A DNA stretch of 64,000 bases from CAYYIS01 sp964470965 (GTDB lineage Bacteria; JAAXHH01; JABIQT01): positions 6,824-70,823 of the forward strand of contig CAYYIS010000025.1 in NCBI GenBank assembly GCA_964470965.1, read 5' to 3'. The position numbers and the translations under genes are program-made. Shown here piece after piece: positions 7,702 through 17,368 of this stretch. The notes under the pieces are model-generated. The model had not been told where the DNA came from and did not search any database. It saw nothing but the letters and a program-made list of their open reading frames with translations. Position 1 is the first letter of the stretch, and every line of letters starts with the position of its first letter.

Positions 7702-7899
7702 TTCTAAAAAATCCCTCCCCTGCTTGTCATACACGTGGATATTTATACAGNNNNNNNNNNNNNNNNNNNNNNNNNNNNNNNNNNNNNNNNNNNNNNNNNN
7801 NNNNNNNNNNNNNNNNNNNNNNNNNNNNNNNNNNNNNNNNNNNNNNNNNNTTCTAAAAAATCCCTCCCCTGCTTGTCATACACGTGGATATTTATACAG
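7702..7899. repeat. 49-bp identical contig ends around a 100-N gap
   Basis: Bases 7702-7750 and 7851-7899 are identical (both begin TTCTAAAAAATCCCTCCCCT and end TTTATACAG), separated by exactly 100 N. This is what two contigs that overlap at their ends look like when a scaffolder joins them without merging. The true sequence is probably a single copy with no gap, about 149 bases shorter. A genuine tandem repeat is the alternative. Confidence 0.85.
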
Positions 7900-8020
7900 A
7901 TGGATCTTTGTTTTCGATTTGTCGTCTCTACGAATTCCTGGTCGGAGATTGTTTAAGGAGGCTATGTATGTTTTCCTGAAACAGCCTCACGTAAATCCTG
8001 CATAGGAAAGCATCTCTTAA

Positions 8021-8052
8021 CGGTGTTCACGACCCATGCGGTGTTCACGACC
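8021..8052. repeat. 14-bp direct repeat
   Basis: CGGTGTTCACGACC occurs exactly at 8021-8034 and 8039-8052 (period 18). It lies in noncoding sequence about 270 bases ahead of the PLP enzyme. Its meaning is unknown; it could be a regulator half-site pair or slippage. Confidence 0.6.
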
Positions 8053-8318
8053 TCTCCCCTACCGGCTATCGGTCAGGAGCCGTTTGAGGAGGGATAACCG
8101 CTAGGATTGTAGGGGGATAAAGACGAATAGGCCGTTTCGGACCAACGACAGGGCGGCCGCGGGCATCTCAATAATTTTGTTGCACCTGGTTGACTTTACT
8201 ATACCGTAACAGCGAATATCTTTAATATCTCCCGTGTGTTCCGGTTATTCTTTTGGAAACGGCATCATTTGGCTGATTCAGATATAAATATACCTTCAAT
8301 ATGAAAGAGGTACTGTTC

Positions 8319-9254
8319 ATGAATCATTCTTCGACGATTCTTCAATCAATCGGTCGTACGCCCCTGATCACTCTGAACAAGGTGGTCCCGCCGGGGAACG
8401 GGAAGGTTATGGTTAAGCTGGAGTCCGTCAACCCGACGGGCAGTATGAAAGACCGTATGGCATTATCCGTTATTGAACATGCAGAAACAGATGGCCGCCT
8501 GGAGCCCGGGGGCGGCGTGGTGGAATACACCGGTGGGAGTACGGGTACGTCACTGGCCCTTGTATGCGCTATCAAAGGTTATAGCCTCAAGATTGTCACC
8601 TCAGATGCGTTCAGTTTAGAAAAACGAAAGCACATGAAAGCACTGGGGGCCGATCTGATCGTTATCCCCAGTCACGGGAAAGGGATAACAAAAGAACTGA
8701 TTCAGTCTATGATTGGGGCAGCCCGGGAAATCAGTGAGCAGCCTCATGTTTTTTGGACAGACCAGCTTAACAACAGCGATGCCATAGCGGGTTATCATGC
8801 CCTGGGTGAAGAGCTGTGGCAGCAGACTGATGGTAAAGTGGATGCCTTTGTGCAAGCGATAGGCACGGCCCACTCTCTGGAAGGAACCGTGGCCGGCTTG
8901 CGCAGGCATCATACCAATCTATACGTAGCCGCTGTAGAACCGGAGGAGTCAGCCGTACTTTCAGGCGGCACAACCGGTACGCATCATATTGAAGGGATAG
9001 GACTGGGATTCATCCCGCCTCTGTGGAATGCAGACACGGTTGATGAGATAGTCGGAGTGTCCACGGCGGAGGCTAGATCGATGGCGCGACGCTTGGCCAA
9101 TGAGGAAGGAATTTTTGCGGGAACCTCCTGCGGGGCCAATGTGGTGGCTGCGATCCGGGTTGCCCAAAAACTGGGGCCCGACGCGATCGTGACCACGCTG
9201 GTCGTCGACTCCGGTCTTAAATACTTGACAACAGACCTGTATACCGAAGACTAA
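8319..9254 (+). CDS. cysteine synthase/cystathionine beta-synthase family PLP enzyme
   Basis: A 311-aa fold-type II PLP enzyme. The start at 8319 is preferred over 8301 because AAAGAGGT stands 8-9 bases upstream and family N-termini begin near SSTILQSIGRTPLI. The PLP lysine lies in NPTGSMKDRMA (near residue 37). The substrate loop reads GGSTGTS rather than the SGNTG of O-acetylserine sulfhydrylase, and GTAHSLEGTVAGLR and GIFAGTSCGANV complete the phosphate-binding and C-terminal motifs. It may therefore be a cysteine synthase with altered specificity, or another beta-replacement or lyase enzyme. No cysteine-pathway genes are adjacent. Confidence 0.8.
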   Translation: MNHSSTILQSIGRTPLITLNKVVPPGNGKVMVKLESVNPTGSMKDRMALSVIEHAETDGRLEPGGGVVEYTGGSTGTSLALVCAIKGYSLKIVTSDAFSLEKRKHMKALGADLIVIPSHGKGITKELIQSMIGAAREISEQPHVFWTDQLNNSDAIAGYHALGEELWQQTDGKVDAFVQAIGTAHSLEGTVAGLRRHHTNLYVAAVEPEESAVLSGGTTGTHHIEGIGLGFIPPLWNADTVDEIVGVSTAEARSMARRLANEEGIFAGTSCGANVVAAIRVAQKLGPDAIVTTLVVDSGLKYLTTDLYTED

Positions 9255-9835
9255 AGCCTTCCGATTCGGGAGACATTAATGCGGCGGAATGTGTGAAAGA
9301 AATGAGTCCGTTCAAGGATTGTTTTTAGAGGCACGGTTTTTGTCTGGCGTTCGAAGCAGTTGGTAATGAATTGAGACGCAGTTCTCCTGCAAGGAGATTT
9401 CAGGCGTGACGCCCCCCGGCTTATTCAGGAGGGCCTCCGACTCATGCGGCGTCTCCCGCAGGCCCTTTACCCAGGATAAACCAGGTCAAATTGAGGGTCT
9501 ATTATTCAGTAGGATTCGTCATTTTCCCAGAGTGACAAAAGAGGTCAACACTGTTCGGGTTTGCCCAGATCTGTTCTCATTGCGATGGATTCGATGCCAT
9601 CTTAGCAAAGACCCTTTTACTTTTTGTAGACTCTCTTGCGTTCTATTGCCTATTTATTAATTGAAGTTTACTTCCCGAGTCATATATTAGTAACTATATT
9701 CCTCACACCAATAATAGTCACAAAATAAGAACCGAAAACAGGTTGTTGAAAGATTTTGCTCACGCGGAAATTCGAGCGCTTTTGATCATTCTGTTTCTTC
9801 AATACAGGGACATCCCGAGACGGCAAGGAGGTAGC
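9255..9835. other. intergenic region, nothing recognised
   Basis: About 580 bases. An 84-codon frame at 9406-9660 has no family features or ribosome binding site and is probably chance. The right end is AT-rich and leads to a perfect AAGGAGG ahead of the M1 peptidase. Confidence 0.45.
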
Positions 9836-11881
9836 ATGCTGCGTTACAAATGCTTCAGATGGGCTCTCATGGGCACTTTATTTCTCGCTACACCAAGTTT
9901 CGGTCAGGAGCCAGAGTCAGATCCCAGCCCGGAACCACTGAGTCCGAGAAATGCTAATTATACCATGGACGTCAAATTAAATCCAGAGAACAAGATAATG
10001 ACTGGCTCCACTATTCTGGAATGGACAAACATCACGGGGCATGCGGCACCGGATTTACGGTTTCATCTGTATTACAATGCCTGGCGCAACAACAAAAGTT
10101 CTTTCTTCAAATCGGTCCGTTACGATTCGTTTAACTGGTCTCGTTATCGTGACAACGAATGGGCTTACAGCGATGTGAAGACCATGAGGATAACCTATGG
10201 GGATGGCCACGAAATCGACCTGACACCTGAGTTGACTTTTGTCCAGCCTGACGATGGTAACCCGGATGATCGTACTGTCTTACGGGCTCCCCTGACAAAA
10301 CCTGTAGAGCCGGGCGGCAAGGTGACCGTGGCCATCGAATGGCAAGCGAAAGTTCCACGGGCCTTCGCGCGTACAGGCGCTATCGGTGATTATTATTTTG
10401 TGGCCCAATGGTTCCCGAAAATCGGTGTGTTCGAAGCCAACGGCACCTGGAGCTGCCATCAATTTATCCAGACCGAATTCTATGCGGATTATGGAAATTA
10501 TGATGTGAGCATGACCGTACCGACCGGCTGGGTGGTGGGCGCTACGGGCTTGGAACAAACTCAGAAGGATAACGGGGATGGGACCACTACCCATCGTTAT
10601 TTTCAGGAGGATGTTCACGATTTTGTGTGGACTGTTAATCGAGATACCCAAGTTTTTACGGCTCGTTTTGAGGATCCTTCTTTGCCGCCGGTGGACATGC
10701 GCCTCTTACTCATGCCTGATCATATCCACCATAAAGATCGGTATTTCGAGGCCACACGGGCTGCACTCAAATATTATGGTACCTGGTTCGGCGCTTATCC
10801 TTACGGCCACATTACCGTGGTCGATCCGGCCTATCAATCCCGTTCCGGCGGCATGGAATATCCCACCCTGTTTACCGGTGGCACACGGTGGCTGTCCCCG
10901 CCGGAAACGTTGTCGCCGGAAGGCGTGACCGTTCATGAAGCCGGTCACCAGTTCTGGTATGGCATTATCGGCAATGATGAATTCGAAGATGCGTGGATGG
11001 ATGAGGGATTCAATACCTACTCTACCACCCGCACGATGGAAACCGCTTATCCTGAACGGGTTTTGACCAAGCGCTATTTTGAGGGGTTCATTCCCATCGT
11101 TTTCAGCAGTGTGGTGGGGCGGGCTTCAAGGACGGGCGGTGCGGACAGTTTTGGCGGTTTTTATTCCAACCTTAAAAGAGACGCCATGGCTTCTCCATCC
11201 TGGCGCCAGGGGCCGAATGCGTACGGGCTCAATTCCTATACCAAGCCAGGTTTGATGCTTCGCACGTTGGAGAATTATCTGGGATGGGAGGTTTTCCAGA
11301 AGGTGATGTCCACCTATTTCGATCGATGGAAGTTCAAACATCCCAGGCCCGCTGACTTTTTCGCCGTTGTTGATGAAGTCAGCGGCCAGGATATGGGCTG
11401 GTATTTTGAACAGATCTTTTTCTCTTCCAATGTTTTCGATTATGGCGTGGGCACAGTAAATTCCAAACCCGTGGCAGAGACCAAAGGCTATCTCAAAAAA
11501 GGGGCTGAGCTGGTTTTTGAAAACCCAGCGGGAAAGGATTCGGAAGATGGAGAAGATGGGAAACAGTTTCGCTCAACTGTCTTTGTAAATCGATGGGGAG
11601 AAGGCGTCTTTCCTGTTGAGATACAGATTACGTTTGCGGACGGATCCCAGGCGATCGAGCAGTGGCCTGGTCGGGAACGCTGGACCCGTTATGATTATAC
11701 CAGATCATCCCGGATAGAGAGGGTCGTAATAGACCCCGAACATAAGCTGACGCTGGACATCAACTACACTAATAACAGTTGGGTTAAAGAATCTTCAGCG
11801 CCCATAGCAGCCGGGAAATGGGCTGCGAAGTGGATGATCTGGGTACAGAGTGTCATGGAATACTTGAGTTTCTTTTCCTGA
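9836..11881 (+). CDS. exported M1-family zinc metallopeptidase
   Basis: A 681-aa secreted gluzincin aminopeptidase. The frame is open from 9743, but ATG 9836 has AAGGAGG 4 bases upstream and opens a signal peptide (LMGTLFLATPSFGQ). Residues from about 40 form the M1 beta-saddle domain. The SGGMEYPT loop near residue 340 corresponds to the GxMEN exopeptidase motif. HEAGH at 367-371, with the third zinc ligand Glu at about 390 in AWMDEGFN, gives HExxH-x18-E. It acts outside the cytoplasm, trimming peptides. A multi-pass membrane protein begins 24 bases downstream and is probably cotranscribed. Confidence 0.92.
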   Translation: MLRYKCFRWALMGTLFLATPSFGQEPESDPSPEPLSPRNANYTMDVKLNPENKIMTGSTILEWTNITGHAAPDLRFHLYYNAWRNNKSSFFKSVRYDSFNWSRYRDNEWAYSDVKTMRITYGDGHEIDLTPELTFVQPDDGNPDDRTVLRAPLTKPVEPGGKVTVAIEWQAKVPRAFARTGAIGDYYFVAQWFPKIGVFEANGTWSCHQFIQTEFYADYGNYDVSMTVPTGWVVGATGLEQTQKDNGDGTTTHRYFQEDVHDFVWTVNRDTQVFTARFEDPSLPPVDMRLLLMPDHIHHKDRYFEATRAALKYYGTWFGAYPYGHITVVDPAYQSRSGGMEYPTLFTGGTRWLSPPETLSPEGVTVHEAGHQFWYGIIGNDEFEDAWMDEGFNTYSTTRTMETAYPERVLTKRYFEGFIPIVFSSVVGRASRTGGADSFGGFYSNLKRDAMASPSWRQGPNAYGLNSYTKPGLMLRTLENYLGWEVFQKVMSTYFDRWKFKHPRPADFFAVVDEVSGQDMGWYFEQIFFSSNVFDYGVGTVNSKPVAETKGYLKKGAELVFENPAGKDSEDGEDGKQFRSTVFVNRWGEGVFPVEIQITFADGSQAIEQWPGRERWTRYDYTRSSRIERVVIDPEHKLTLDINYTNNSWVKESSAPIAAGKWAAKWMIWVQSVMEYLSFFS

Positions 11882-11905
11882 GACCATTGAACCGAGGATA
11901 ACGCG

Positions 11906-12928
11906 ATGAAAATGTTTACCTGTATAATGGACGGCTTAAGGCGTGTAAACAGCGCCAAGCGGTATATTCTTGTGGTCTATTTGATGAACGTATTGCTAGC
12001 ATTGGGATTGGCTGTCAGCCTGGGTGGTTCCATCAAGGACAGTTTGGGGTCCAGTATGGCTGCTGAACGCCTGCGGGACGGGTTCGATGGGTTCTGGTAC
12101 AGCAATTATTCTGCCCAGGCCCGGGATTTGGCCGCCACATTTGATCCCAGCGTCGTGGGGGTTGGCGCGATCTTCAACAGTCTGGACGCTTTTCTTCAGG
12201 GAAACTTGTTGGATATGGAATTCAGCATCGTGGCTGTCGGTATATTTTACCTGCTTTTATGGACATTTTTCTCGGCTGCATTTATCACAGTATATATTCA
12301 CAGGGACGCGGCTTCCGGTTCCCATGCGTTTTTCCAGCAGGGTGCAGAATTCTTCTGGCGGTTTCTCCAACTGGCAGCAATGGCGGGTGTAATTTACTAC
12401 CTGTTATTTCAGTATATTATGCCATGGCTGTCGGATCAATTCACAGATTTGACTCGGCAGATAGTAGATGAACGCGTGGTGTTCGGTTATGTATTGATCA
12501 AATACCTGGTTCTTTGGCTTCTGGTACTTGGCGTTAATTTAATCTTCGACTACAGCAAAATAATCACCGTATGGCAAGATCGTAAATTTGTTCTGACCGT
12601 ACCGTGGCACGCTGCGCGGTTTGTCGGTAAACACCTTGCGAGCACCACAGGGTTGTACCTCTGCCTGGGGCTGGCGGGAATCGTTTTGATGCTTTTTTAC
12701 TGGCTCATCGTGCCCGGCGCTAACCTATCCTCATGGGTTGCGGTTACGGGTGTTTTTTTACTCGGGCAACTTTACATACTCAGCCGCATCTGGATGCGCT
12801 GCCTGTTCTATGCCGGCCAGACCACCTATTATGAATCGGTATGCGCAGGTCTGGACACGGAACAGGATGCCGAAGAGGTGGCTACTGTCGTCCCTGACCA
12901 TGTAGAGGGTGAGGAGCAAGCCGGATAA
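11906..12928 (+). CDS. multi-pass membrane protein of unknown function
   Basis: A 340-aa inner-membrane protein with about six hydrophobic segments: ILVVYLMNVLLALGLAVSLG, IVAVGIFYLLLWTFFSAAFI, FLQLAAMAGVIYYLLFQYIM, YLVLWLLVLGVNLIF, LYLCLGLAGIVLMLFYWLIV and WVAVTGVFLLGQLYIL. It ends in an acidic tail (DTEQDAEEVATVVPDHVEGE). An extracytoplasmic loop of about 80 residues follows the first helix. It starts 24 bases after the M1 peptidase, suggesting a shared transcript. I do not recognise a named family. Confidence 0.8.
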   Translation: MKMFTCIMDGLRRVNSAKRYILVVYLMNVLLALGLAVSLGGSIKDSLGSSMAAERLRDGFDGFWYSNYSAQARDLAATFDPSVVGVGAIFNSLDAFLQGNLLDMEFSIVAVGIFYLLLWTFFSAAFITVYIHRDAASGSHAFFQQGAEFFWRFLQLAAMAGVIYYLLFQYIMPWLSDQFTDLTRQIVDERVVFGYVLIKYLVLWLLVLGVNLIFDYSKIITVWQDRKFVLTVPWHAARFVGKHLASTTGLYLCLGLAGIVLMLFYWLIVPGANLSSWVAVTGVFLLGQLYILSRIWMRCLFYAGQTTYYESVCAGLDTEQDAEEVATVVPDHVEGEEQAG

Positions 12929-13427
12929 TTCCGCATCGTGGCCTGCCGGGCTGGCCCAATCGCTCAACACGTTCAGGAAATGTTCGATCTCGCATTGGTT
13001 GTCATAGGGGGATGTGTCGATTCACGTTGGCTCACGGTCTCTGGCTCGCCCCGATGTTTTGTTAGGTGCCCTTTGCGTAACGTGACGACGTGTCCAGCGA
13101 ACGCTCAGTCCTATTTATTCCGCGGAATAAATAGATCGGGAGATAGAAGGTTGTTAATCGGTGTTGGACCGTCCAAAGGCGAGACGGAAGGGTACCCCAT
13201 CAGGGGCATCTGTTTCTACTCACCGTCTGTGAGTCTGTAGGCGTGCGCACGTATGTGCTCAAGATTTACATTACCTACATTTCCGAGATTTGTTACGTAC
13301 CCCATGCGTTGACACGTCCAGATTCCGGAAAAGCACGCCAATATGGGGTTCCCATGGAACAGAGACCCGTCCCATGATTCGGACGTGTGGCTGGCAAGAA
13401 TAAGCCGCTTTAAATTTTCAAGGACTC
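12929..13427. other. intergenic region with a perfect palindrome
   Basis: About 500 bases with no convincing gene; the 100-codon frame at 12938-13240 has no family features. The notable element is the perfect 24-bp palindrome at 13111-13134, listed separately. Confidence 0.5.
13111..13134. repeat. perfect 24-bp palindrome
   Basis: Half-site CTATTTATTCCG is followed immediately by its reverse complement CGGAATAAATAG with no spacer, centred on a CCGCGG. With no loop it is a poor RNA hairpin and a better candidate for a dimeric protein-binding site. It lies about 180 bases after the membrane protein gene and 294 bases ahead of the ornithine-cyclodeaminase-like gene. Confidence 0.7.
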
Positions 13428-14405
13428 ATGCCGCGTATTCTCTCTCAAAACGATGTTGTTTCCCTACTGACGATACCGGATGTGATACAAGCCGTAGAAT
13501 CAGGATTTAAGGCTTGTGCAAGTGGTGATTTCAACGTCCCGGTCCGCCTGCCTGTCGACGTCCCTGATCGTGAGGCAGTGGTTCTTTTTATGCCTGCTTA
13601 CTTACCTCAGACAGGTACGCTGGGGGCCAAGATCGTATCCGTGTTTCCGGGTAACTCAGATCGTAAGCTGCCTGTAATTATGGGCGTTTATCTGGTACAT
13701 GATGCGGATTCAGGGCAGCTGCTAGCCATCATGGATGCAACGTATATTACCGGCATCCGGACGGCCGCCGCATCTGCCGTTGCAACGAAACATTTGGCAC
13801 GTCGGGATGCGGGCGTGCTCGGGGTGTTGGGCGCGGGTGTCCAGGCTCGATTTCATGTACAAGCGATCAGTACGATCCTGGATATCCAGGAAATAGTCGT
13901 CTATAACCGAACCAGGGAAAACGGCACGGAATTTGTCGAGATGCTTCGGGAAAAATACCCCCGTGTACATCAGGTTCAGACGGCGGAAGCATGTGTCCAA
14001 CAGTCAGGAGTCATAGCCACCTGTACCAGGACTTCAACACCATTGTTCGAGAAAACAGCTATTCAGCCGGGCACCCATATAAATGCGGTCGGTGCCTATA
14101 CACCCGACATGCGGGAGCTGAGCACGGATACCATCTGTGGATCGAAGATTATTGTGGACACGTATGAAGGGGCAATGGCTGAGGCCGGAGATCTGCTTAT
14201 CCCGATAAAACAGGGCCATTTCTCTCAGGAGGAGATTTACGCGGATTTATGTGAGGTGATAACCCAATCAGCCAGGGGCCGTACTTCGGAAGAGGAAATA
14301 ACCGTTTTCAAATCCGTAGGATTTGCCATGGAGGATGCCGTGACAGCCCGTCTGGCGTATGAACGGGCTCTGGAACGAAATGTAGGTGTAGACGTCGATC
14401 TATAG
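13428..14405 (+). CDS. ornithine cyclodeaminase/mu-crystallin family protein
   Basis: A 325-aa NAD(P)-binding protein. Motifs in order: N-terminal ILSQNDVVSLLTIPDVIQAVE, LGAKIVSVFPGN near residue 67 (substrate-binding region), MDATYITGIRTAAASAVATK near residue 103, the dinucleotide-binding GVLGAGVQA near residue 130, VVYNRTREN and GTHINAVGAYTPDMRE. Family members convert ornithine to proline or reduce cyclic ketimines and imino acids; the exact substrate cannot be read from sequence. It stands alone, convergent with the lipoprotein gene at 14472. Confidence 0.9.
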   Translation: MPRILSQNDVVSLLTIPDVIQAVESGFKACASGDFNVPVRLPVDVPDREAVVLFMPAYLPQTGTLGAKIVSVFPGNSDRKLPVIMGVYLVHDADSGQLLAIMDATYITGIRTAAASAVATKHLARRDAGVLGVLGAGVQARFHVQAISTILDIQEIVVYNRTRENGTEFVEMLREKYPRVHQVQTAEACVQQSGVIATCTRTSTPLFEKTAIQPGTHINAVGAYTPDMRELSTDTICGSKIIVDTYEGAMAEAGDLLIPIKQGHFSQEEIYADLCEVITQSARGRTSEEEITVFKSVGFAMEDAVTARLAYERALERNVGVDVDL

Positions 14406-14471
14406 ATTACAAACCCATGCAATAGAGTTTAGCCATGAATCGCCCCTGATCCCTGGAGCCGTAACCTATGG

Positions 14472-15110
14472 CTAGTTAGCCTTAGTCATCCCGTATTGGT
14501 TAATTTGGGCGTTGGTCATCCAGTGGACACTGTCCGGAGCGGCCGCGTTGACAGCAAACCAGTAAAAATCGCTAGAAATACCCATCTCGGCATAATAAGT
14601 AATAAAAGGTTGGTGAAGGTCACTGGTCGTAGGTAACTCACTTCCTACGTATAGACCGGATTCCCAGGAATGTACCCCTATATACCCTCCGGATTCCAGG
14701 GTGCGTATGGTCCCGCTGAGGAAGATATCTGTACCTCCCGATGCTACAAGGCCCCCGGCTGGAATGGTGGTGGAGAAAGCATTGCTTCTTATGGTGCGAC
14801 CGATGGCAAACGAAGCATCCGCATCCTTCGTACCTCCCACATTCTGCAGGATGATTGTATTGATACCTGAATTGAGGGCGAGCAATGCATTAAAACTATC
14901 CGGCGATGAGGAGGTGATAAGGCCGGAAATGGTGATATTGGTCCCACTGGCGGAGAATGTCGCATCCCCCTCATCATAGTCCGGTATCTGAAACGTGCTT
15001 GACGGCTGCGAGGCAAACGGATTGACGTCGTTGGAGTTTCCCTTGTCACAGGCCCCGACCACTATGATCAAACTTAAACAAGCGACACATATAAAAGAAG
15101 AAGAAGACAT
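14472..15110 (-). CDS. lipoprotein with ClpP/crotonase-like periplasmic domain
   Basis: A 212-aa predicted lipoprotein. The start at 15110 is supported by AGGAG 7 bases upstream. The signal ends in LIIVVGAC, with the lipid-modified cysteine near residue 21. The mature part reads ISGLITSSSPDSFNALL, INTIILQNVGGTKDADASFA, IPAGGLVASGGTDIFLSG and GGYIGVHSWESG. That order resembles periplasmic proteins with a ClpP/crotonase fold (COG3904-like), with a candidate nucleophile Ser in ASGGTD and His in GVHSW. Family and catalysis are only moderately supported; it may be a lipoprotein protease or hydrolase. Confidence 0.55.
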   Translation of the reverse strand: MSSSSFICVACLSLIIVVGACDKGNSNDVNPFASQPSSTFQIPDYDEGDATFSASGTNITISGLITSSSPDSFNALLALNSGINTIILQNVGGTKDADASFAIGRTIRSNAFSTTIPAGGLVASGGTDIFLSGTIRTLESGGYIGVHSWESGLYVGSELPTTSDLHQPFITYYAEMGISSDFYWFAVNAAAPDSVHWMTNAQINQYGMTKAN

Positions 15111-15629
15111 GTTGAACTCCTGCCTTGAGGTACAGGATCGAAAAAATTCACTTGTGGCGTAACCTATATTAATACCACACATATTCTTTGCTGTCAGCAG
15201 ATTTCTTCCGTTATTCCTTTTTTATTGATGCAGAAACGGTTCTTTAAATTGTGGGGTGAAAAATATCAAAATATCGTGGAAGCCCGGGCACCCCTTGGTT
15301 TGGCAGTCGAGAAGAGATCACAATCCCCCGCTGTCTATTCTGGTGGAGCATCAGCCTGCGACTCCGCTGTATCACACCCTGATGAGGCGGCCGCGATAAC
15401 ATGATCCCGTGCACATAAAGGCATTGACAGATATTTGCGTTCTGTGCACTAAAGACCATATCACATCAGTTGAGACGAGAATCGATGTTTCAGTGGCCTC
15501 CTTTGATTGGGACAAAAGGCGGCATCCCACGGTATCAATCGGGACATCTTTTGTCTCCTATACGGCATTGAGGCTCGCTCGGTAGATTGGGCGTTGCCTC
15601 CAATGTTCGCTAAAATTGGTGGTCTGCCC
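15111..15629. other. intergenic region between divergent genes
   Basis: Contains the 5' flanks of the lipoprotein (minus) and the peptide-binding protein (plus). No recognisable gene, RNA or clear promoter was identified. Confidence 0.4.
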
Positions 15630-17288
15630 ATGAGAATGGCAATGCCCTATGACATCGTTTTGTGCCTGACCGCCTTGTGTCTGGTTCTACCCGCTGCTCT
15701 GCAGGCCCAGGCGGTGCATAATACGGTAGGTAGAATCATGCCGAAAGATGCGGCCGCTCTCGATGAGCAGGTGTTCCGATACCTTGTGGTGGAACCGGCC
15801 ACGCTTGATGCCAACATCGCTAATTACAAGGCCCAGAGCGGGATTTTGCCCTTTGAAGGATTGACGTTGATTAATTCCGACCAGGAGCTCCTGCCAGCTG
15901 CGGCAGACCGATGGGAAGTGTCCGAGGACCAGTTGAAATGGACGTTTTATCTGCGTGAAGGGGCGAGGTGGAGTGATGGACGCCCCGTCACGGCCCATGA
16001 TTTCGAATACACCTACAAACGCGGTCTCGATCCTCAAAACGGAAATGTTTATGCCTTTATGAACTATCCCATCAAGGGTGCCAGGGCGTTCAATATCGGC
16101 GAGGTTACCGATCCAGGTACGGTCCTCATTACGGCCCTGGATGATTTGACTCTGATCATAGAAACAGAAGTTCCCTGTCCGTATTTGCCCTACATCACAA
16201 CCTGGCGAGGATCCGGCGCCGTTCCCAGATGGAAAGTGGAAAAATATGGAGTGAATTGGACCGAACCGGGAAACATCGCCACGAATTCCTCATTTGTTTT
16301 AAACCGTTGGGATGTCGGTGATTCATTTGAGTTTGGTTTGAATCGGTACTATAACGGTCCCCACAAGGCGTACCTCGAACGGATCGTCGGTCGGTTTATC
16401 GGCGCTGAATCCCCCGCGGGGTACCTGGCTTATGAAAATGATGAAGTGGATTATCAAGCGGTAACATCCATGGATGTAGCTTCCATCCGCAACAACCCCG
16501 AGTTGGGGAGTGAACTCCGCCTCGCCCATGCCTTCTGGACAGAGTTTATATTTTTTGATACGACCAAACCACCATTCAATAACCTGAAGGTGCGCCAAGC
16601 GATCAGCCATGCCATAGACAGGGAGGCCTTGTGCCGTACCGTGCTGCAGAATACTGCGACACCGGCACATTCCATGCTGCCGCCCGGTTATCCTGCCTAT
16701 GCCGACAATCAGCTTGCCCCGATCCAGCGTTACGATCCGGTTTTGGCGAAGAAATTGCTGAAGGAAGCAGGATACCCGAACGGACGGGGTTTTTCACGGC
16801 AGGAATTTGTACTTGGACGCCCTCAACACAGGCAGGTGGCGGAAGCCATACAACAGATGCTCAAATCCACGCTGAATATAGACCTGAATATCCGGCTGAA
16901 AGACTATTCAGGTTACATTGATGCCATGTATCAGTGGCAGCTGCCCATGAGCCTGAACGGATTTTCATCCGATTACTACGATCCGAGCAGCATGTTGACC
17001 ATGGTGTGGCGCAGTCGGCCTAAAGGTGCCGGGAGGCAATCGTGGCAGCACCAGGAATTCGATCGTTTGGTGGATGAAGCGGGCAGGGAAATGGATCAGG
17101 AAGAACGCCTCGGTATGTACGTTGACGCCCAGAGGATACTCACCGAGGATGCGGGCGGCGTGTTCCTTTTCTACCGGAAGCAAGCCTACCTGCGGAAACC
17201 GTGGCTCAAGGGTATCAAAGAAAATTCTCTGGGTGAATATCCCTTCTGGAATCACATAGATATCTATATGGGTGGCAACAAGCCCTGA
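15630..17288 (+). CDS. ABC-type peptide-binding protein (SBP family 5), orphan
   Basis: A 552-aa extracytoplasmic solute-binding protein of the OppA/DppA type. ATG 15630 opens a signal peptide (YDIVLCLTALCLVLPAALQAQ); the frame is open further upstream to 15507. Family signatures include WTFYLREGARWSDGRPVTAHDFEYTYKR near residue 120 and VRQAISHAIDREALCRTVL near residue 320. It is clearly paralogous to the lipoprotein at 37586-39292, sharing EGNVFAF/NGNVYAF and PCPYLPY segments. No permease or ATPase genes are near either copy, so it must work with transporter parts elsewhere or serve another role. Confidence 0.9.
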   Translation: MRMAMPYDIVLCLTALCLVLPAALQAQAVHNTVGRIMPKDAAALDEQVFRYLVVEPATLDANIANYKAQSGILPFEGLTLINSDQELLPAAADRWEVSEDQLKWTFYLREGARWSDGRPVTAHDFEYTYKRGLDPQNGNVYAFMNYPIKGARAFNIGEVTDPGTVLITALDDLTLIIETEVPCPYLPYITTWRGSGAVPRWKVEKYGVNWTEPGNIATNSSFVLNRWDVGDSFEFGLNRYYNGPHKAYLERIVGRFIGAESPAGYLAYENDEVDYQAVTSMDVASIRNNPELGSELRLAHAFWTEFIFFDTTKPPFNNLKVRQAISHAIDREALCRTVLQNTATPAHSMLPPGYPAYADNQLAPIQRYDPVLAKKLLKEAGYPNGRGFSRQEFVLGRPQHRQVAEAIQQMLKSTLNIDLNIRLKDYSGYIDAMYQWQLPMSLNGFSSDYYDPSSMLTMVWRSRPKGAGRQSWQHQEFDRLVDEAGREMDQEERLGMYVDAQRILTEDAGGVFLFYRKQAYLRKPWLKGIKENSLGEYPFWNHIDIYMGGNKP

Positions 17289-17368
17289 AGCGATACCGTC
17301 TAACACGTTGACTGCGTTTACGTGTAACATAACCTTTTGTCACTGCATTACCGAAAATGGGAGGCAAC

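Larger units (their letters stand above)
7585..8318. other. noncoding region containing an assembly join
   Basis: No convincing gene. It contains the 100-N gap at 7751-7850, flanked by the same 49 bases on both sides, and a 14-base direct repeat at 8021-8052. Right of the gap no terminator or RNA gene was recognised. Confidence 0.5.

Noticed and set aside
7702..7899. Possible CRISPR or tandem repeat from the duplicated 49-mer
   Set aside because: Only two copies, exactly at contig edges around 100 N; contig overlap explains it better.
9406..9660. 84-codon plus-strand frame
   Set aside because: No ribosome binding site, composition unlike the neighbouring proteins, no family features.
12938..13240. 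100-codon plus-strand frame
   Set aside because: Runs through the 24-bp palindrome and contains no protein-family features.
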